Part shown: piece by piece, positions 1 to 8,962 of the stretch
Numbering within the stretch: position 1 is the first letter of the stretch
How the letters are laid out: every line of letters starts with the position of its first letter
Assembly (NCBI RefSeq): GCF_013359775.1
Contig: NZ_JABMCI010000070.1
Location: 558,001-622,000 of the forward strand
Reading direction: 5' to 3'
Length of the DNA: 64,000 nucleotides
DNA from: Cellulomonas humilata
GTDB taxonomy: Bacteria > Actinomycetota > Actinomycetes > Actinomycetales > Cellulomonadaceae
The notes under the pieces: generated by a model
What the model saw: the letters and a program-made list of their open reading frames with translations, nothing else
Databases searched by the model: none
What the model was told of the DNA's origin: nothing
Made by a program: the position numbers and the translations under genes

Positions 1-93
1 GTTTTTCACCCGCCGGGATCGTCTCCGCTTATGTAGAAACGACGCATATGGCAGTCTGTGCGGTCGGACGTTGAAAGCTGATAGGAGCCGTTC

Positions 94-3000
94 GTGTCAG
101 CAAGCACGCAGCTGGACAGCGGCGTCACGGGGGACGCGGAGCTGATCGTCTCCGCGCGCTCCGGCGATGCGGCTGCCATCGGCGCGCTCTACGAGCGGCA
201 CGCGGGCGCTGCCTGGGTGGTGGCGCGGCAGTACACGGACTCCCCGGCCGACGCCGACGACGTCGTCGCCGACTCGTTCGCCGCCGTCTTCGGGGCCCTC
301 CAGCGCGGCAACGGGCCCGAGTCTGCGTTCCGCGCCTACCTGTTCACCGTCGTGCGCCGCGTGGCTGCGGTCCGTCGGGAGAAGGCCCGGCGGGTGCAGC
401 CGACGGACGACCTCGCGGTCCTCGAGGCCGGCACGGCCTGGGCAGGCACCGCCGACGAGCCCGCGCTGGCCGGGTTCGAGCGAGGCGTCGTCGCGCGCGC
501 CTTCCACACGCTGCCCGAGCGGTGGCAGGCCGTGCTCTGGCACACCGAGGTCGAAGGTCTGAGTCCCGCGGAGATCGCCCCCGTTCTGGGCCTGACCGCC
601 AACGGGGTCGCGGCGCTCGCGTACCGCGCGCGCGAAGGTCTGCGTCAGGCCTATCTCCAGCAGCACCTGCAGGACCCGCTCGACGAGGGCTGCCGCTCGG
701 TCGCGGGGAAGCTCGGCGCCTACGTCCGCGGCGGGCTCGGCACGCGCGAGACCGGCCAGGTGGAGGCGCACCTCGAGGACTGCGGGACCTGTCGCGGGCT
801 GCTGCTGGAGCTGGGCGACGTCAACCACGGCATGCGCGCGGTCATCGCGCCGCTGGTGCTCGGCCTGGTCGGGATCGGCGCTCTCGGCGTGCTCCTGCCG
901 GTGGGCGGCGGGCTCGCGGCGGGCGCGGCCGCGGCGGCCGGTGTGACCGCCGGGACCGCGGGAGCCGGTACGGCGGGTGCCGGCGGTGCCGGAGCCGGTA
1001 CGGCGGGTGCCGGTGGTGCGGGAGCCGGGGCCGGCGGTGCGGCGGGGGCCACTGGTGCCACCGCCGCGGTCGCGTCGACCGGGAGCGTCGGAGCGGGTGC
1101 CGCGGCGACCGGGGCGGTCGGCGTGGTCGGAGCCGGGGCTGCGGGCGGCGCGGCGGCGGCCGGAGGGGTGGCGGCATTCCTGGCGTCGATCCCGCTCGGT
1201 GCCGCGGCGATCACGGTGGGCAGCGTCGCGCTCGCGGCCGTGGCGGCCATCAGCGTCGCCACCCTGCTCAGCTCGCCGGAGGGCAGCACGGCCACGGCGC
1301 CGACGACGTCCCCGAGCGCCACCCCGAGCACCCCGACGCCCGAGCCGACGTCCACGGCCGACGACGCCCCGTCGACACGGCCCACGGACGTGCCGACGCC
1401 GGAGCCGACGGAGCTGCTGCCGGACGAGATCGTCCTCGACGACGATGACGAGGCGGTCGACCCCGACACGTCGCTGACGGCCGAGGCACCGACCGACCCC
1501 GCCGACACCACGCCGCCGGCCGACCCGGCCGAGCCCGCTGACCCGCTCGCCGCGACCCCCGCGGACGTCGGGGTCGAGCTGCCGACCGGAGGCCTCGCGC
1601 TCGAGGCCGGCCTGGGTGGGCAGGAGCTCGCCGTCGTCGTCCGCAACAACGGCGGGACCGCAGCGACGGACCTCGTGGCCGAGGTCACCCTCCCGGAGGG
1701 GGTCACGCTCGACGGCGTCGCGGCCGCCGCCTTCACCGGTCTCGCGGCGGGACGCTTCGCCGCGCCGTCCTCCGCAGGGTGGGTGTGCGTCGACGCGGGC
1801 GGGACCAACGTCGCGCAATGCACGCTCGATTCGCTGCCACCGAGGTCGACGTCGAACCTGCTCCTGCGCGTCTCCATCGACGAGTCGTACGACCGGTCGG
1901 ACGGCGAGATCGGCCTGCGGGTGCTGGGCACGGGCATCGAGTACGTCGCGCCGCCGATCCGGCTGCTCATCGCCGCGTCGCCGGCCCGCCTCACCCTGCG
2001 CACCGCACCGGGCACGATCCCGCTGGTGACCGGGCGGACCCGCCAGCTCGACCTCCCGGTCGCGAACGTCGGCGGCACCGGCCTGGGCGCCGGCGCCGGC
2101 TCGGTGTCGGTGTTCCTGCCCGCGGGCGTCTCCGGGGCCGTGGCGCCCGGGTCCGCCTGGAGCTGTACCGGCGCCGGACCGATGACCTGCGTCCCGGGTG
2201 CGGTCGGCCCCCGGGCGGACGCGCCGCTGTCCCTGCTGCTGAGCGCGGGTGCGGCAGACGTGGTCACCGCCCGCTCGCTCGTGCTCCAGCTGGCCCCGAG
2301 CGGACGCCTCACGTCGGAGACCGTCACGGTGCCGTTCTCGCTGCAGCGGCCGGCGGCACTGGCCGTCAACGGACCCGGATCGGCTGCCGTCGCCCTGGGC
2401 AGCCCCGCCACCGTGCCGGTGAGCATCTCGAACACCGGCGACCTGCCGGCGGAGAACGTGCAGGTCACGCTGACCCGGCCCGGCACTCTCGGCTTCGGCC
2501 GCCCGGCGGTGGCGGACGGCGCGTGGAGCTGCCCCGGCGACGGGCCGACCGTGGTGTGCACCCTCGCCCGGATCGACCCCGGCGCCACGGTGGACCTGCC
2601 GCTCGCGGTGGAAGCCGTGCCGGGTGCATTCCCGGTCGGTGAGACGGTCACGGTGTCGGCGCAGGCCCCCGACGCCGATCCGGCCACCCCGCTCGCCGTG
2701 GCGGTCGAGGTGCTGGGCCCCGTGCTCGGCCTGGACGGCTACGACCCGCACGTCCAGCTGCGTCCGGACGGCACGGGGACGGCGTGGTTCACCGTGAGCT
2801 CGTCGGTCGCCGACGCGGCCACACCCGTCGCCACGCTGAGCCTGCCCGTCCACCTGAAGGCGGCGCTCGACGACCCGGGTCCGCAGACCTCCGGGTGCAC
2901 GGCGTCCCCGAACCGCCGCACCGTGACGTGCCAGCTGACGACCGTGCAGGCCGGCACCTCGCAGCAGGTGCTGGTGAACCTGCGGTGGGCCGGGAGCGCG

Positions 3001-4044
3001 AAGGGGGACGCGTCGGTCGTGGTCTCTGCACCAGGGGCGGCGGACGCGCGGGCGGACCGGGCGGTGCAGACCTCGTCGGCCGGGCTGACCGCGCGCGACA
3101 CCTTCTCCGGCGCGGACGTCACCGAGATCGGTGCCCCGCTGCTGACCTGTGGTGCGGCCGTGCCGGAGTGCGCCTCCGCGCTGGCGAACGGCGACCGCGA
3201 CAACAACGCCTTCGCGATGGTGGCCCTCGACGAGGCGCCGCTCGCACCGAAGTCACCGCGCAGCGCGGTTCCGGTGTCCTCGACCGCGCGGCTCGATGTC
3301 CCGGCCGGCCGCGAGATCGTCTTCGCCGGCCTGTACTGGTCCGCCAACCGCGCCGCGGGCGACGACTGGAGCACCGACCTGCGCAGCGCCCGTCTGCGCG
3401 GCCCAGGCGGGACGTACGAGAAGGTCTCCGGTGACCCCGTCGCCCAGCCGACCGACAACAGCAACCGGCAGTACTACCAGTCGTTCGCGGACGTGACCGA
3501 CGTCGTCGCACGCGGTGGCTCGGGTGACTGGTCGGTGGCGGACGTCGCCGTCGGTACCGGCTCCACCGACAAGGACCGGACGTACTACGCGGGCTGGTCG
3601 CTGGTCGTCGTGTTCTCGGACCCCGGGTCGGACGCGTCGGTGACCGTGTACGACGGCGGACAGTGGATCGGCACCACGGCCTCGCCGCCCGCGTTCGAGT
3701 TCGCGGCCGAGGCGGGGACCACCGCACGGATCGGCGTGGTGGCCTGGGAGGGCGACCGGACCGGCACGGGCGACCAGCTCCTGCTCGGCGACACCTGCCT
3801 GGGGTCCGGCTCCGGTGGCGCGGTCACGCGGCAGCTCGTCCCCACCCGGGTGGGCGGCTCCGGTAGCAACGCGTTCGACTCCACCGCGACCGGGTGGCGT
3901 GCCGCCAACTCCCTGGGCACCGACGCCAAGGCGTTCCGCGAGGTGACGCTCGCGTGCGACGTGAGCACCTTGCGCGGCACGACGGCGGGTGACCAGTACC
4001 TCATCGGTGCGATCACCCTGCGGTCCGCTCCGTCCGTCGGCTGA
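94..4044 (+). CDS. ECF sigma factor fused to a zinc-finger anti-sigma segment and a long extracytoplasmic domain
   Basis: The GTG start is preceded by AGGAG at 83-87. The 1316-aa product reads, in order: sigma region 2 (about residues 28-95); sigma region 4 with its HTH (about 131-188, LPERWQAVLWHTEVEGLS); a zinc anti-sigma-like motif H226-x3-C230-x2-C233; a hydrophobic segment (about 249-272); a Gly/Ala-rich linker; a second hydrophobic segment (about 370-390); a Pro/Thr/Asp-rich spacer; several DUF11-like beta domains (about 495-985); and a C-terminal Trp/Tyr-rich beta domain. Actinobacterial ECF groups with a C-terminal zinc finger, membrane helix and extracellular binding domain are known (ECF52/53-like). 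The inferred role is a one-protein surface sensor whose sigma part is held at the membrane and freed by proteolysis. The ligand is unknown. Confidence 0.85.
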   Translation: MSASTQLDSGVTGDAELIVSARSGDAAAIGALYERHAGAAWVVARQYTDSPADADDVVADSFAAVFGALQRGNGPESAFRAYLFTVVRRVAAVRREKARRVQPTDDLAVLEAGTAWAGTADEPALAGFERGVVARAFHTLPERWQAVLWHTEVEGLSPAEIAPVLGLTANGVAALAYRAREGLRQAYLQQHLQDPLDEGCRSVAGKLGAYVRGGLGTRETGQVEAHLEDCGTCRGLLLELGDVNHGMRAVIAPLVLGLVGIGALGVLLPVGGGLAAGAAAAAGVTAGTAGAGTAGAGGAGAGTAGAGGAGAGAGGAAGATGATAAVASTGSVGAGAAATGAVGVVGAGAAGGAAAAGGVAAFLASIPLGAAAITVGSVALAAVAAISVATLLSSPEGSTATAPTTSPSATPSTPTPEPTSTADDAPSTRPTDVPTPEPTELLPDEIVLDDDDEAVDPDTSLTAEAPTDPADTTPPADPAEPADPLAATPADVGVELPTGGLALEAGLGGQELAVVVRNNGGTAATDLVAEVTLPEGVTLDGVAAAAFTGLAAGRFAAPSSAGWVCVDAGGTNVAQCTLDSLPPRSTSNLLLRVSIDESYDRSDGEIGLRVLGTGIEYVAPPIRLLIAASPARLTLRTAPGTIPLVTGRTRQLDLPVANVGGTGLGAGAGSVSVFLPAGVSGAVAPGSAWSCTGAGPMTCVPGAVGPRADAPLSLLLSAGAADVVTARSLVLQLAPSGRLTSETVTVPFSLQRPAALAVNGPGSAAVALGSPATVPVSISNTGDLPAENVQVTLTRPGTLGFGRPAVADGAWSCPGDGPTVVCTLARIDPGATVDLPLAVEAVPGAFPVGETVTVSAQAPDADPATPLAVAVEVLGPVLGLDGYDPHVQLRPDGTGTAWFTVSSSVADAATPVATLSLPVHLKAALDDPGPQTSGCTASPNRRTVTCQLTTVQAGTSQQVLVNLRWAGSAKGDASVVVSAPGAADARADRAVQTSSAGLTARDTFSGADVTEIGAPLLTCGAAVPECASALANGDRDNNAFAMVALDEAPLAPKSPRSAVPVSSTARLDVPAGREIVFAGLYWSANRAAGDDWSTDLRSARLRGPGGTYEKVSGDPVAQPTDNSNRQYYQSFADVTDVVARGGSGDWSVADVAVGTGSTDKDRTYYAGWSLVVVFSDPGSDASVTVYDGGQWIGTTASPPAFEFAAEAGTTARIGVVAWEGDRTGTGDQLLLGDTCLGSGSGGAVTRQLVPTRVGGSGSNAFDSTATGWRAANSLGTDAKAFREVTLACDVSTLRGTTAGDQYLIGAITLRSAPSVG
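961..1030 (+). repeat. 30-bp tandem repeat in the Gly/Ala linker
   Basis: Two nearly identical 30-bp units (961-990 and 991-1020) and a partial third encode the GAGTAGAGGA-type linker between the two hydrophobic segments of the sigma fusion protein. Copy number could vary between strains and change linker length in frame. Confidence 0.75.
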
Positions 4045-4050
4045 CCGCGC

Positions 4051-4716
4051 TCAGCCTGTGCGGGTGGTGATCGCGGCGACGGCCGCGTCCACCGGCACCG
4101 CGCCCCCGACCAGCTCGAGGGTCAGCCCCGCCGACCGCGTCTCGTGCAGGAGCGCCACCAGCACCGCGGCGACGTCGGCGCGGGGGACGGAGCCGCGGGG
4201 GACCGAGGAGTCGAGTCGCACCGCACCCGTCGGCCGCTCGTCCGTGAGCGCCCCGGGGCGCAGGATCGTCCAGTCGAGGTCGCGCGCCCGCAGGTCGACC
4301 TCGGCGGCACGCTTGGCGACGAGGTACGCGGCGAACACCTCGTCGGTCCCGGGCGGGGGCGGCGCCCCGGCTCCCATCGAGGAGATCAGGACGTAGCGGC
4401 GCACCCCGGCGTGCGCTGCACCGTCGGCCAGCAGGGCCACCGCGGCGCGGTCCACGGTGTCCTTGCGGGCGATGCCGCTGCCCGGCCCGGCCCCGGCCGC
4501 GAACACGACGGCATCCGCCCCGGCGATCGCCTCGGCCACGTCGAGCGCGTTGGCCCGCTCGAGGTCGAGGACCACCGCCTCGGCACCGTCCGCGGCGACG
4601 TCGTCGACGTGCGCGAGCTGCCTGACCAGTGCCACCGGGACGTCGCCCCGCGCGCTGAGGTCGCGGGACAGGAGTCGCGCGACCTGCCCGTGGCCCCCTG
4701 CGATGGCGATGCGCAT
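4051..4716 (-). CDS. NAD(P)-binding epimerase/SDR-like protein
   Basis: A 221-aa protein starting MRIAIAGGHGQVARLLSRDL. The GxxGxxA nucleotide-binding loop at the very N-terminus fixes the start at 4716; an in-frame extension to 4827 has no family support. The fold is the NAD(P)H-binding domain of the NmrA/SDR_a5 type, and such proteins act as small reductases or redox sensors. The middle segment VLISSMGAGAPPPPG and the C-terminal TLELVGG are usual for the family. The substrate cannot be read from sequence. It lies convergent to the sigma fusion gene. Confidence 0.8.
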   Translation of the reverse strand: MRIAIAGGHGQVARLLSRDLSARGDVPVALVRQLAHVDDVAADGAEAVVLDLERANALDVAEAIAGADAVVFAAGAGPGSGIARKDTVDRAAVALLADGAAHAGVRRYVLISSMGAGAPPPPGTDEVFAAYLVAKRAAEVDLRARDLDWTILRPGALTDERPTGAVRLDSSVPRGSVPRADVAAVLVALLHETRSAGLTLELVGGAVPVDAAVAAITTRTG

Positions 4717-4765
4717 GCCGTACACGGTAAGGACAGGTGCCCCGACCTGCGACCGGAGGGCTTCC

Positions 4766-5035
4766 TCAGCCGACGTCCCCCGCGTCGGCGAGGACGTCGA
4801 GGAGGCGCAGGTGGCTGAGCCGGTCACCCAGCCGGTGCACGTCGTCGGACCCCGCGGGGGCGAGCGACAAGGCGGTGTAGGTGTCGGCGCCCGGCAGCAT
4901 CTCGGTGGCGAACTCGCGCAGCACCTCGGCCACCTCGGCCAGGTCGCCGGGCGCGCGGCCGGACCCCTCGGGCAGGCTCACGTACAGGAGCAGCCCGGGT
5001 TGGGGGCGGGGCAACGGGGTGGTGGGAAGTGCCAT
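4766..5035 (-). CDS. Small conserved hypothetical protein
   Basis: 89 aa, no signal peptide or membrane segment. It starts MALPTTPLPRPQPGLLLYVS and has a mostly helical middle (LAEVAEVLREFATEML). It is 49 bp upstream of the epimerase-like gene on the same strand, so the two may be co-transcribed. I do not recognise a function. Confidence 0.55.
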   Translation of the reverse strand: MALPTTPLPRPQPGLLLYVSLPEGSGRAPGDLAEVAEVLREFATEMLPGADTYTALSLAPAGSDDVHRLGDRLSHLRLLDVLADAGDVG

Positions 5036-5239
5036 GGGACGTCTCCGGGTGCGCGGTGCGCGGCCGGTCGGGCCGCGCTGGGGGTCAGGGCCTGGGGGAT
5101 CAGGACCGATGACACGCGCACGGATACGCGGCGACGAGGCGCAGCGCAGACGTGGTCATAGGGCGACTGTCGCACGCCCGCTCGTCGTCACCAAGGGGGA
5201 CTCGTCGGTATCCCAGGGCTTGGACACAGGGTGGACAGC

Positions 5240-5875
5240 TCAGACGACGCCGTACAGCCGGTCGCCCGCGTCCCCGAGCCCGGGGACGATGTACGCCTTG
5301 TCGTTCAGGCGCTCGTCGACGGCCGCGACGACGATGGACACGTCGGCCCGGTCACCCACGGCCGCCTCGACCACCGCGAGACCCTCCGGAGCGGCCAGCA
5401 GGCACACCGCCGTGACGTCGCGGGCACCGCGCGCCAGCAGGAAGTCGATGGCCGCCACCAGGGTGCCGCCCGTGGCCAGCATGGGGTCGAGCAGGAAGCA
5501 CTGGCGGCCCGACAGGTCGTCGGGGAGCCGGTTGGCGTACGTGATCGCCTCGAGCGTCTCCTCGTCGCGCTGCATGCCCAGGAAGCCGACCTCGGCGGTG
5601 GGCAGCAGGCGGGTCATACCGTCGAGCATGCCCAGGCCGGCCCGCAGGATGGGCACGACCAGCGGGCGCGGGTCGGCGAGCTTGACGCCGGTCGTGGCGG
5701 TGACCGGGGTGACGATGTCGACGGACTCGACGTGCACCTCCCGGGTCGCCTCGTATGCGAGGAGCGTGACCAGCTCGTCGACGAGCAGTCGGAAGGTGGG
5801 CGACGCGGTGTGGACGTCGCGCAGGACGGTGAGCTTGTGGGCGACCAGGGGGTGGTCCGCGACGTGCAGGCGCAT
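5240..5875 (-). CDS. upp: Uracil phosphoribosyltransferase
   Basis: Converts uracil and PRPP to UMP in pyrimidine salvage. The 211-aa length is normal for the family. The PRPP-binding signature is seen as DPMLATGGTL at about residues 130-139, and the uracil-binding C-terminal YIVPGLGDAGDR is present. It is divergently arranged with tadA, with 40 bp between the two starts; this Upp/TadA pairing is common in actinobacteria. Confidence 0.97.
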   Translation of the reverse strand: MRLHVADHPLVAHKLTVLRDVHTASPTFRLLVDELVTLLAYEATREVHVESVDIVTPVTATTGVKLADPRPLVVPILRAGLGMLDGMTRLLPTAEVGFLGMQRDEETLEAITYANRLPDDLSGRQCFLLDPMLATGGTLVAAIDFLLARGARDVTAVCLLAAPEGLAVVEAAVGDRADVSIVVAAVDERLNDKAYIVPGLGDAGDRLYGVV

Positions 5876-5915
5876 GGGCTCAACCTACCGGCGTCGCGTG
5901 CGCCATGATGCCTCC

Positions 5916-6395
5916 ATGACCGACCCCCGCCGTCCGGAGCAGACGGCGGACGCCTGGGCGATGGGTCTCGCGCTCGACGAGGCGCGCCGTGCGGTGATGA
6001 CGGGAGACGTCCCGGTGGGCGCGGTGGTCCTCGGACCGACCTGGGACGTCGTCGGTCGGGGTCGCAACGTGCGTGAGGCGCGGGCGGACCCGACGGGGCA
6101 TGCGGAGATCCTGGCCCTACGCGCCGCGTCCGAACGGCTCGGGCGGTGGCGGCTCGACGACTGCACGCTCGTCGTCACCCTGGAGCCGTGCCTCATGTGC
6201 GCCGGCGCCACCGTGCTCGCGCGCATCCCGCGGCTGGTGCTCGGCGCGTGGGACCCGAAGGCGGGGGCGTGCGGGTCGCAGTGGGACGTGGTGCGCGACC
6301 GGCGGCTGAACCACCGGGTCGAGGTGGTCGGGGGAGTGCGCGCCGAGGAGTGCGGCCTGCTGCTCCAGCGCTTCTTCGAGGCTCAGCGCGACTGA
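5916..6395 (+). CDS. tadA: tRNA-specific adenosine deaminase
   Basis: 159 aa. It converts the wobble adenosine of tRNA-Arg(ACG) to inosine. The zinc/catalytic motifs HAE (THAEILALR) and PCxxC (EPCLMCAGA) are both present with the usual spacing, and the C-terminal LLQRFFEAQR matches the family. ATG at 5916 is chosen because it gives the normal family length; longer upstream reading frame has no homology. Its last 13 bases overlap the convergent SIR2 gene. Confidence 0.95.
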   Translation: MTDPRRPEQTADAWAMGLALDEARRAVMTGDVPVGAVVLGPTWDVVGRGRNVREARADPTGHAEILALRAASERLGRWRLDDCTLVVTLEPCLMCAGATVLARIPRLVLGAWDPKAGACGSQWDVVRDRRLNHRVEVVGGVRAEECGLLLQRFFEAQRD

Positions 6396-7246
6396 GCGGG
6401 CGTCGGCAGCGTCTCGGCCAGGTCTGTCAGCGTCTCCGACGTCCCCGCGTCGAGCGTCACCGCCGCGTACTTGTCCCCACGGGTGGCGCCCCGGTTCACG
6501 ACGACCACCGGTCTGCCGGTCTGCGCGGCGTGCCGCACGAACCGCAGCCCCGACTGCACGGTCAGTGAGGACCCGGCGACGAGCAGCGCGTCCGCGGCGT
6601 CGACCAGCGCGTACGCCCGCTCCACCCGTTCCCGCGGCACGTTCTCGCCGAAGTAGACGATGTCGGGCTTGAGCATCCCGCCGCACGCGCTGCACGCCGC
6701 GACGACGAAGTGGCTGGTCTGCTCGATGACGGCGTCCGCGTCGGGCGCGATCTCGATGTCCGCGACCGCCGCCGTGAACCCGGGGTTCAGCGTGTCCAGG
6801 CGGTCGGCCAGCTCCGCCCGGGAGATGACGATGCCGCACGACAGGCACCGCACCCGGTCGTAGCGGCCGTGCAGGTCGATCACGTGCCGGGACCCCGCCG
6901 CCTCGTGCAGCAGGTCCACGTTCTGGGTGATCAGCCCCGTGACCACCCCGCGGTGCTCCAGGGCGGCAAGCGCACGGTGGCCCGCGTTGGGCATGGTCCG
7001 GTGCACGTGCCGCCAGCCCACGTGGTTGCGGGCCCAGTAGTGCCGGCGGAACGCCTCGTCCGACGTGAACTGCTGGAACGTCATCGGCGTGCGCGGCGGG
7101 GAGTCGGGGCCGCGGTAGTCGGGGATCCCCGAGTCCGTCGACACGCCCGCACCCGTGAGCACCGCGAGCCGGTGGCCCGCGAGCACCTCGACGACGTCCG
7201 CCAGGGATCCGGCGGTCATCGGGACGGCCTCGTGCGCGGTGCTCAT
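6383..7246 (-). CDS. SIR2-family NAD-dependent protein deacylase
   Basis: A 287-aa sirtuin. The NAD-binding motif GAGVSTDSGIPDYRG (about residues 32-46), TQNVDLLH, the catalytic His in DLHGR, two CxxC zinc pairs (CLSC and CSAC) and the GSSL and VNRG motifs are all visible. It removes acyl groups from lysines using NAD+. It is the last chromosomal gene before tRNA-Ser and is not part of the integrated element. An internal ATG ten codons later is a possible alternative start. Confidence 0.94.
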   Translation of the reverse strand: MSTAHEAVPMTAGSLADVVEVLAGHRLAVLTGAGVSTDSGIPDYRGPDSPPRTPMTFQQFTSDEAFRRHYWARNHVGWRHVHRTMPNAGHRALAALEHRGVVTGLITQNVDLLHEAAGSRHVIDLHGRYDRVRCLSCGIVISRAELADRLDTLNPGFTAAVADIEIAPDADAVIEQTSHFVVAACSACGGMLKPDIVYFGENVPRERVERAYALVDAADALLVAGSSLTVQSGLRFVRHAAQTGRPVVVVNRGATRGDKYAAVTLDAGTSETLTDLAETLPTPAQSR

Positions 7247-7316
7247 CGGTCCACGGTACGACGGACCGATGCCGGATTCGTGGGAGGGGCACCCGACCAG
7301 GTACCGTTCTCCCCGA

Positions 7317-7406
7317 GGTAGCGTGTCCGAGCGGCCTAAGGAGCACGCCTCGAAAGCGTGTGTGGGTGAAAGTCCACCGTGGGTTCAAATCCCACCGCTA
7401 CCGCCA
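7317..7406 (+). tRNA. tRNA-Ser(CGA), integration site of the element
   Basis: The acceptor stem GGTAGCG pairs with CGCTACC, followed by discriminator G and an encoded CCA. The anticodon stem CACGC/GCGTG encloses the loop CTCGAAA, so the anticodon is CGA (reads UCG). A long variable arm (TGTGGGTGAAAGTCCACC) confirms a serine tRNA. The gene stays intact after integration because the element supplies the same 3' end. Confidence 0.96.
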
Positions 7407-7425
7407 GCCGAAGGGCCCCACCCGC
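7391..7425 (+). repeat. attL: 35-bp direct repeat at the left end of the element
   Basis: Identical to 41118-41152. It begins in the T-arm/acceptor end of tRNA-Ser and runs 19 bases past the encoded CCA. Identity stops cleanly on both sides (t versus g before; a versus g after). The int gene ends 45 bp further in, as expected for tyrosine recombinase elements that use tRNA genes. Confidence 0.95.
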
Positions 7426-7451
7426 ATGAACACGCGGAAGTGGGGTCCTTC
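7410..7451 (+). terminator. Hairpin terminator after tRNA-Ser
   Basis: GAAGGGCCCCAC (7410-7421) pairs with GTGGGGTCCTTC (7440-7451) with one mismatch; an inner CCGC/GCGG pairing extends the stem. The left arm lies inside att and the right arm in the element, so integration rebuilds the terminator. No U tract follows, which is common in high-GC actinobacteria. Confidence 0.6.
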
Positions 7452-7470
7452 GTCGTTCTCCACTCGCCAT

Positions 7471-8691
7471 TTACTCGCCACTTTGGCTCCCGGAGTCGAC
7501 CTCTGTTGCCGTCTGCTGGATCAGCCGATCGATGACCACACGCAGGTCTGGCGCGACGTGAACCCGCTGCACATAGTGCCGCGCCGTGGTGCTCTCGTCG
7601 GCATGCCCGAGTAGAGCCCTGGCGTTGCTCAGAGTCGTGCTGTTGGCGACCTGGGTGGCGACCGTCCGCCGGAAGTCGTGCGGCGTGACGTCCACCCCGA
7701 TGCCCTCTTGAGCTTCACGCAGATGATCGCGTACTCGCCCCGGAGAGCGCGGTGTGCCCTTCGTGGACGGGAAGACGAGATCGTCTGGTCCGCCATCGAG
7801 CCCGAGCGCGAGCGCCTCGCGGATAGCCGTGACAACAAACGATGGCAGCGTGATGGTGCGCCGTGAGGAGTCGGACTTCGGCTTGGGCTGGCGCACCAGC
7901 TGGCCCTCCACTCGCACGACCGTTCCGGTCACGGTGAGCGTGGGGATCTCCGCGTCGAGGTCGACGTCCTCAACCCTCAGCGCGAGGCACTCGCCGATCC
8001 GCAGACCGGTTCCCAGCATCGTGTCCACGATCTGCGGCAGGAGCGTGATGTTGCGCCGGCCGCGAAGGAGCGCCGGCCGGTCCTCCCACTCTCGAACAGC
8101 TTTGCGAAGCAGGGTGATGTCCTCGAGCGCGATCGTCCGCACCTCCTTCCTCTTGGGCTTGCGGACCGTCACCGCATCGCGAACCGGGTTGAACGCTGCT
8201 GCGCCGTAGCGCACACACATCGTCATCACCTGCGACATCACGTTGCGGGCCTGACGAGCGGTATCGAACTTCCCCGCTTGGCCCAACGCCATGAGCACGC
8301 GGTTGACGGCGACTGGAGTCACCTCGCGTACTCGGAGGGCCCCGAAGGCCGGCCGCAGGTCCCGTTCCAGCACCCCTAGGTAGGTCGTGAGCGACTGCGG
8401 CGTGAGTTGGCCTTCGGCGCGCTTCTCCGCGATCCACTGATCCAACACGAGGGTCATCCGCGTCTCGGGATTGATTGTTGAGCCCGCGTCGGCTGTGCCG
8501 TCGAGGGTCGTCTTGTGCAGCTTGTCCTCCAGCGCGGACTGGGCGGCAGGACCCGACTTGCCGTATGCCTCCAACGACCGGAGAGCGCCGCTGACGTCGC
8601 GGTATCTCGTCCGCGCGCTCCACTTCCCCGGCCCGAGCTCTCTACGAGTGATCCGCCCCCACCTGCCTGGCTCGATCGGTTTGCGGGCCAC
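7471..8691 (-). CDS. int: Tyrosine site-specific recombinase (integrase)
   Basis: 406 aa, GTG start 3 bp after the xis stop. The N-terminal SAM-like core-binding domain (about residues 60-160) precedes the catalytic domain with GTGLRIGECLALR (Arg), PHDFRRT (His-xx-Arg), LLGHADESTTARHYVQ (His and the nucleophile Tyr). It recombines attP with the 3' end of tRNA-Ser. Its 3' end lies 45 bp from attL and it is the last gene of the core operon, so expression is probably tied to xis and repSA. Its C-terminal third is closely matched by the remnant at 41200-41610. Confidence 0.97.
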   Translation of the reverse strand: MARKPIEPGRWGRITRRELGPGKWSARTRYRDVSGALRSLEAYGKSGPAAQSALEDKLHKTTLDGTADAGSTINPETRMTLVLDQWIAEKRAEGQLTPQSLTTYLGVLERDLRPAFGALRVREVTPVAVNRVLMALGQAGKFDTARQARNVMSQVMTMCVRYGAAAFNPVRDAVTVRKPKRKEVRTIALEDITLLRKAVREWEDRPALLRGRRNITLLPQIVDTMLGTGLRIGECLALRVEDVDLDAEIPTLTVTGTVVRVEGQLVRQPKPKSDSSRRTITLPSFVVTAIREALALGLDGGPDDLVFPSTKGTPRSPGRVRDHLREAQEGIGVDVTPHDFRRTVATQVANSTTLSNARALLGHADESTTARHYVQRVHVAPDLRVVIDRLIQQTATEVDSGSQSGE

Positions 8692-8694
8692 GGC

Positions 8695-8922
8695 TCAGCC
8701 TTCGTCCGGGTCGCTCGTGATCCGATCCAGCCACGCCTCGACGTCCTCAGGCCGATACCGCAACCGGCCACCGACATGCAGCACCTTCGGCCCGCCCCCG
8801 CGGCTCGACCAGGCGTAGATGCAGTGCAACGTCACCCCGAGATAGTCAGCCAGCTCGTCCGGCGTCCACAGGCGCCTTCGGTCAGTCAATCGGTCTGTCG
8901 TTCCCACGCTTGCTGTGCTCAT
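8695..8922 (-). CDS. xis: Excisionase-like winged-helix DNA-binding protein
   Basis: 75 aa, ATG at 8922 with AGGGGGA 7 bases upstream. Residues 20-39 (TPDELADYLGVTLHCIYAW) form a MerR/HTH_17-type helix-turn-helix, followed by the wing VLHVGGRLRYRPEDVEAW. This is the standard architecture of AICE Xis proteins, which direct the integrase towards excision. It lies 3 bp upstream of int and 40 bp downstream of repSA. Confidence 0.9.
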   Translation of the reverse strand: MSTASVGTTDRLTDRRRLWTPDELADYLGVTLHCIYAWSSRGGGPKVLHVGGRLRYRPEDVEAWLDRITSDPDEG

Positions 8923-8962
8923 CTCAGATCCCCCTGCTCGTCGTCCTGCGTCACTCGTCCTG

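Noticed and set aside
97..2853. A 918-codon open frame on the minus strand opposite the sigma fusion gene
   Set aside because: It is Arg/Gly-rich with no motif; it arises from third-position GC of the real gene. The same applies to many long antisense or shifted frames over repSA, the RHS gene, VirB4, serine hydrolases, FtsH-like and acyltransferase genes.
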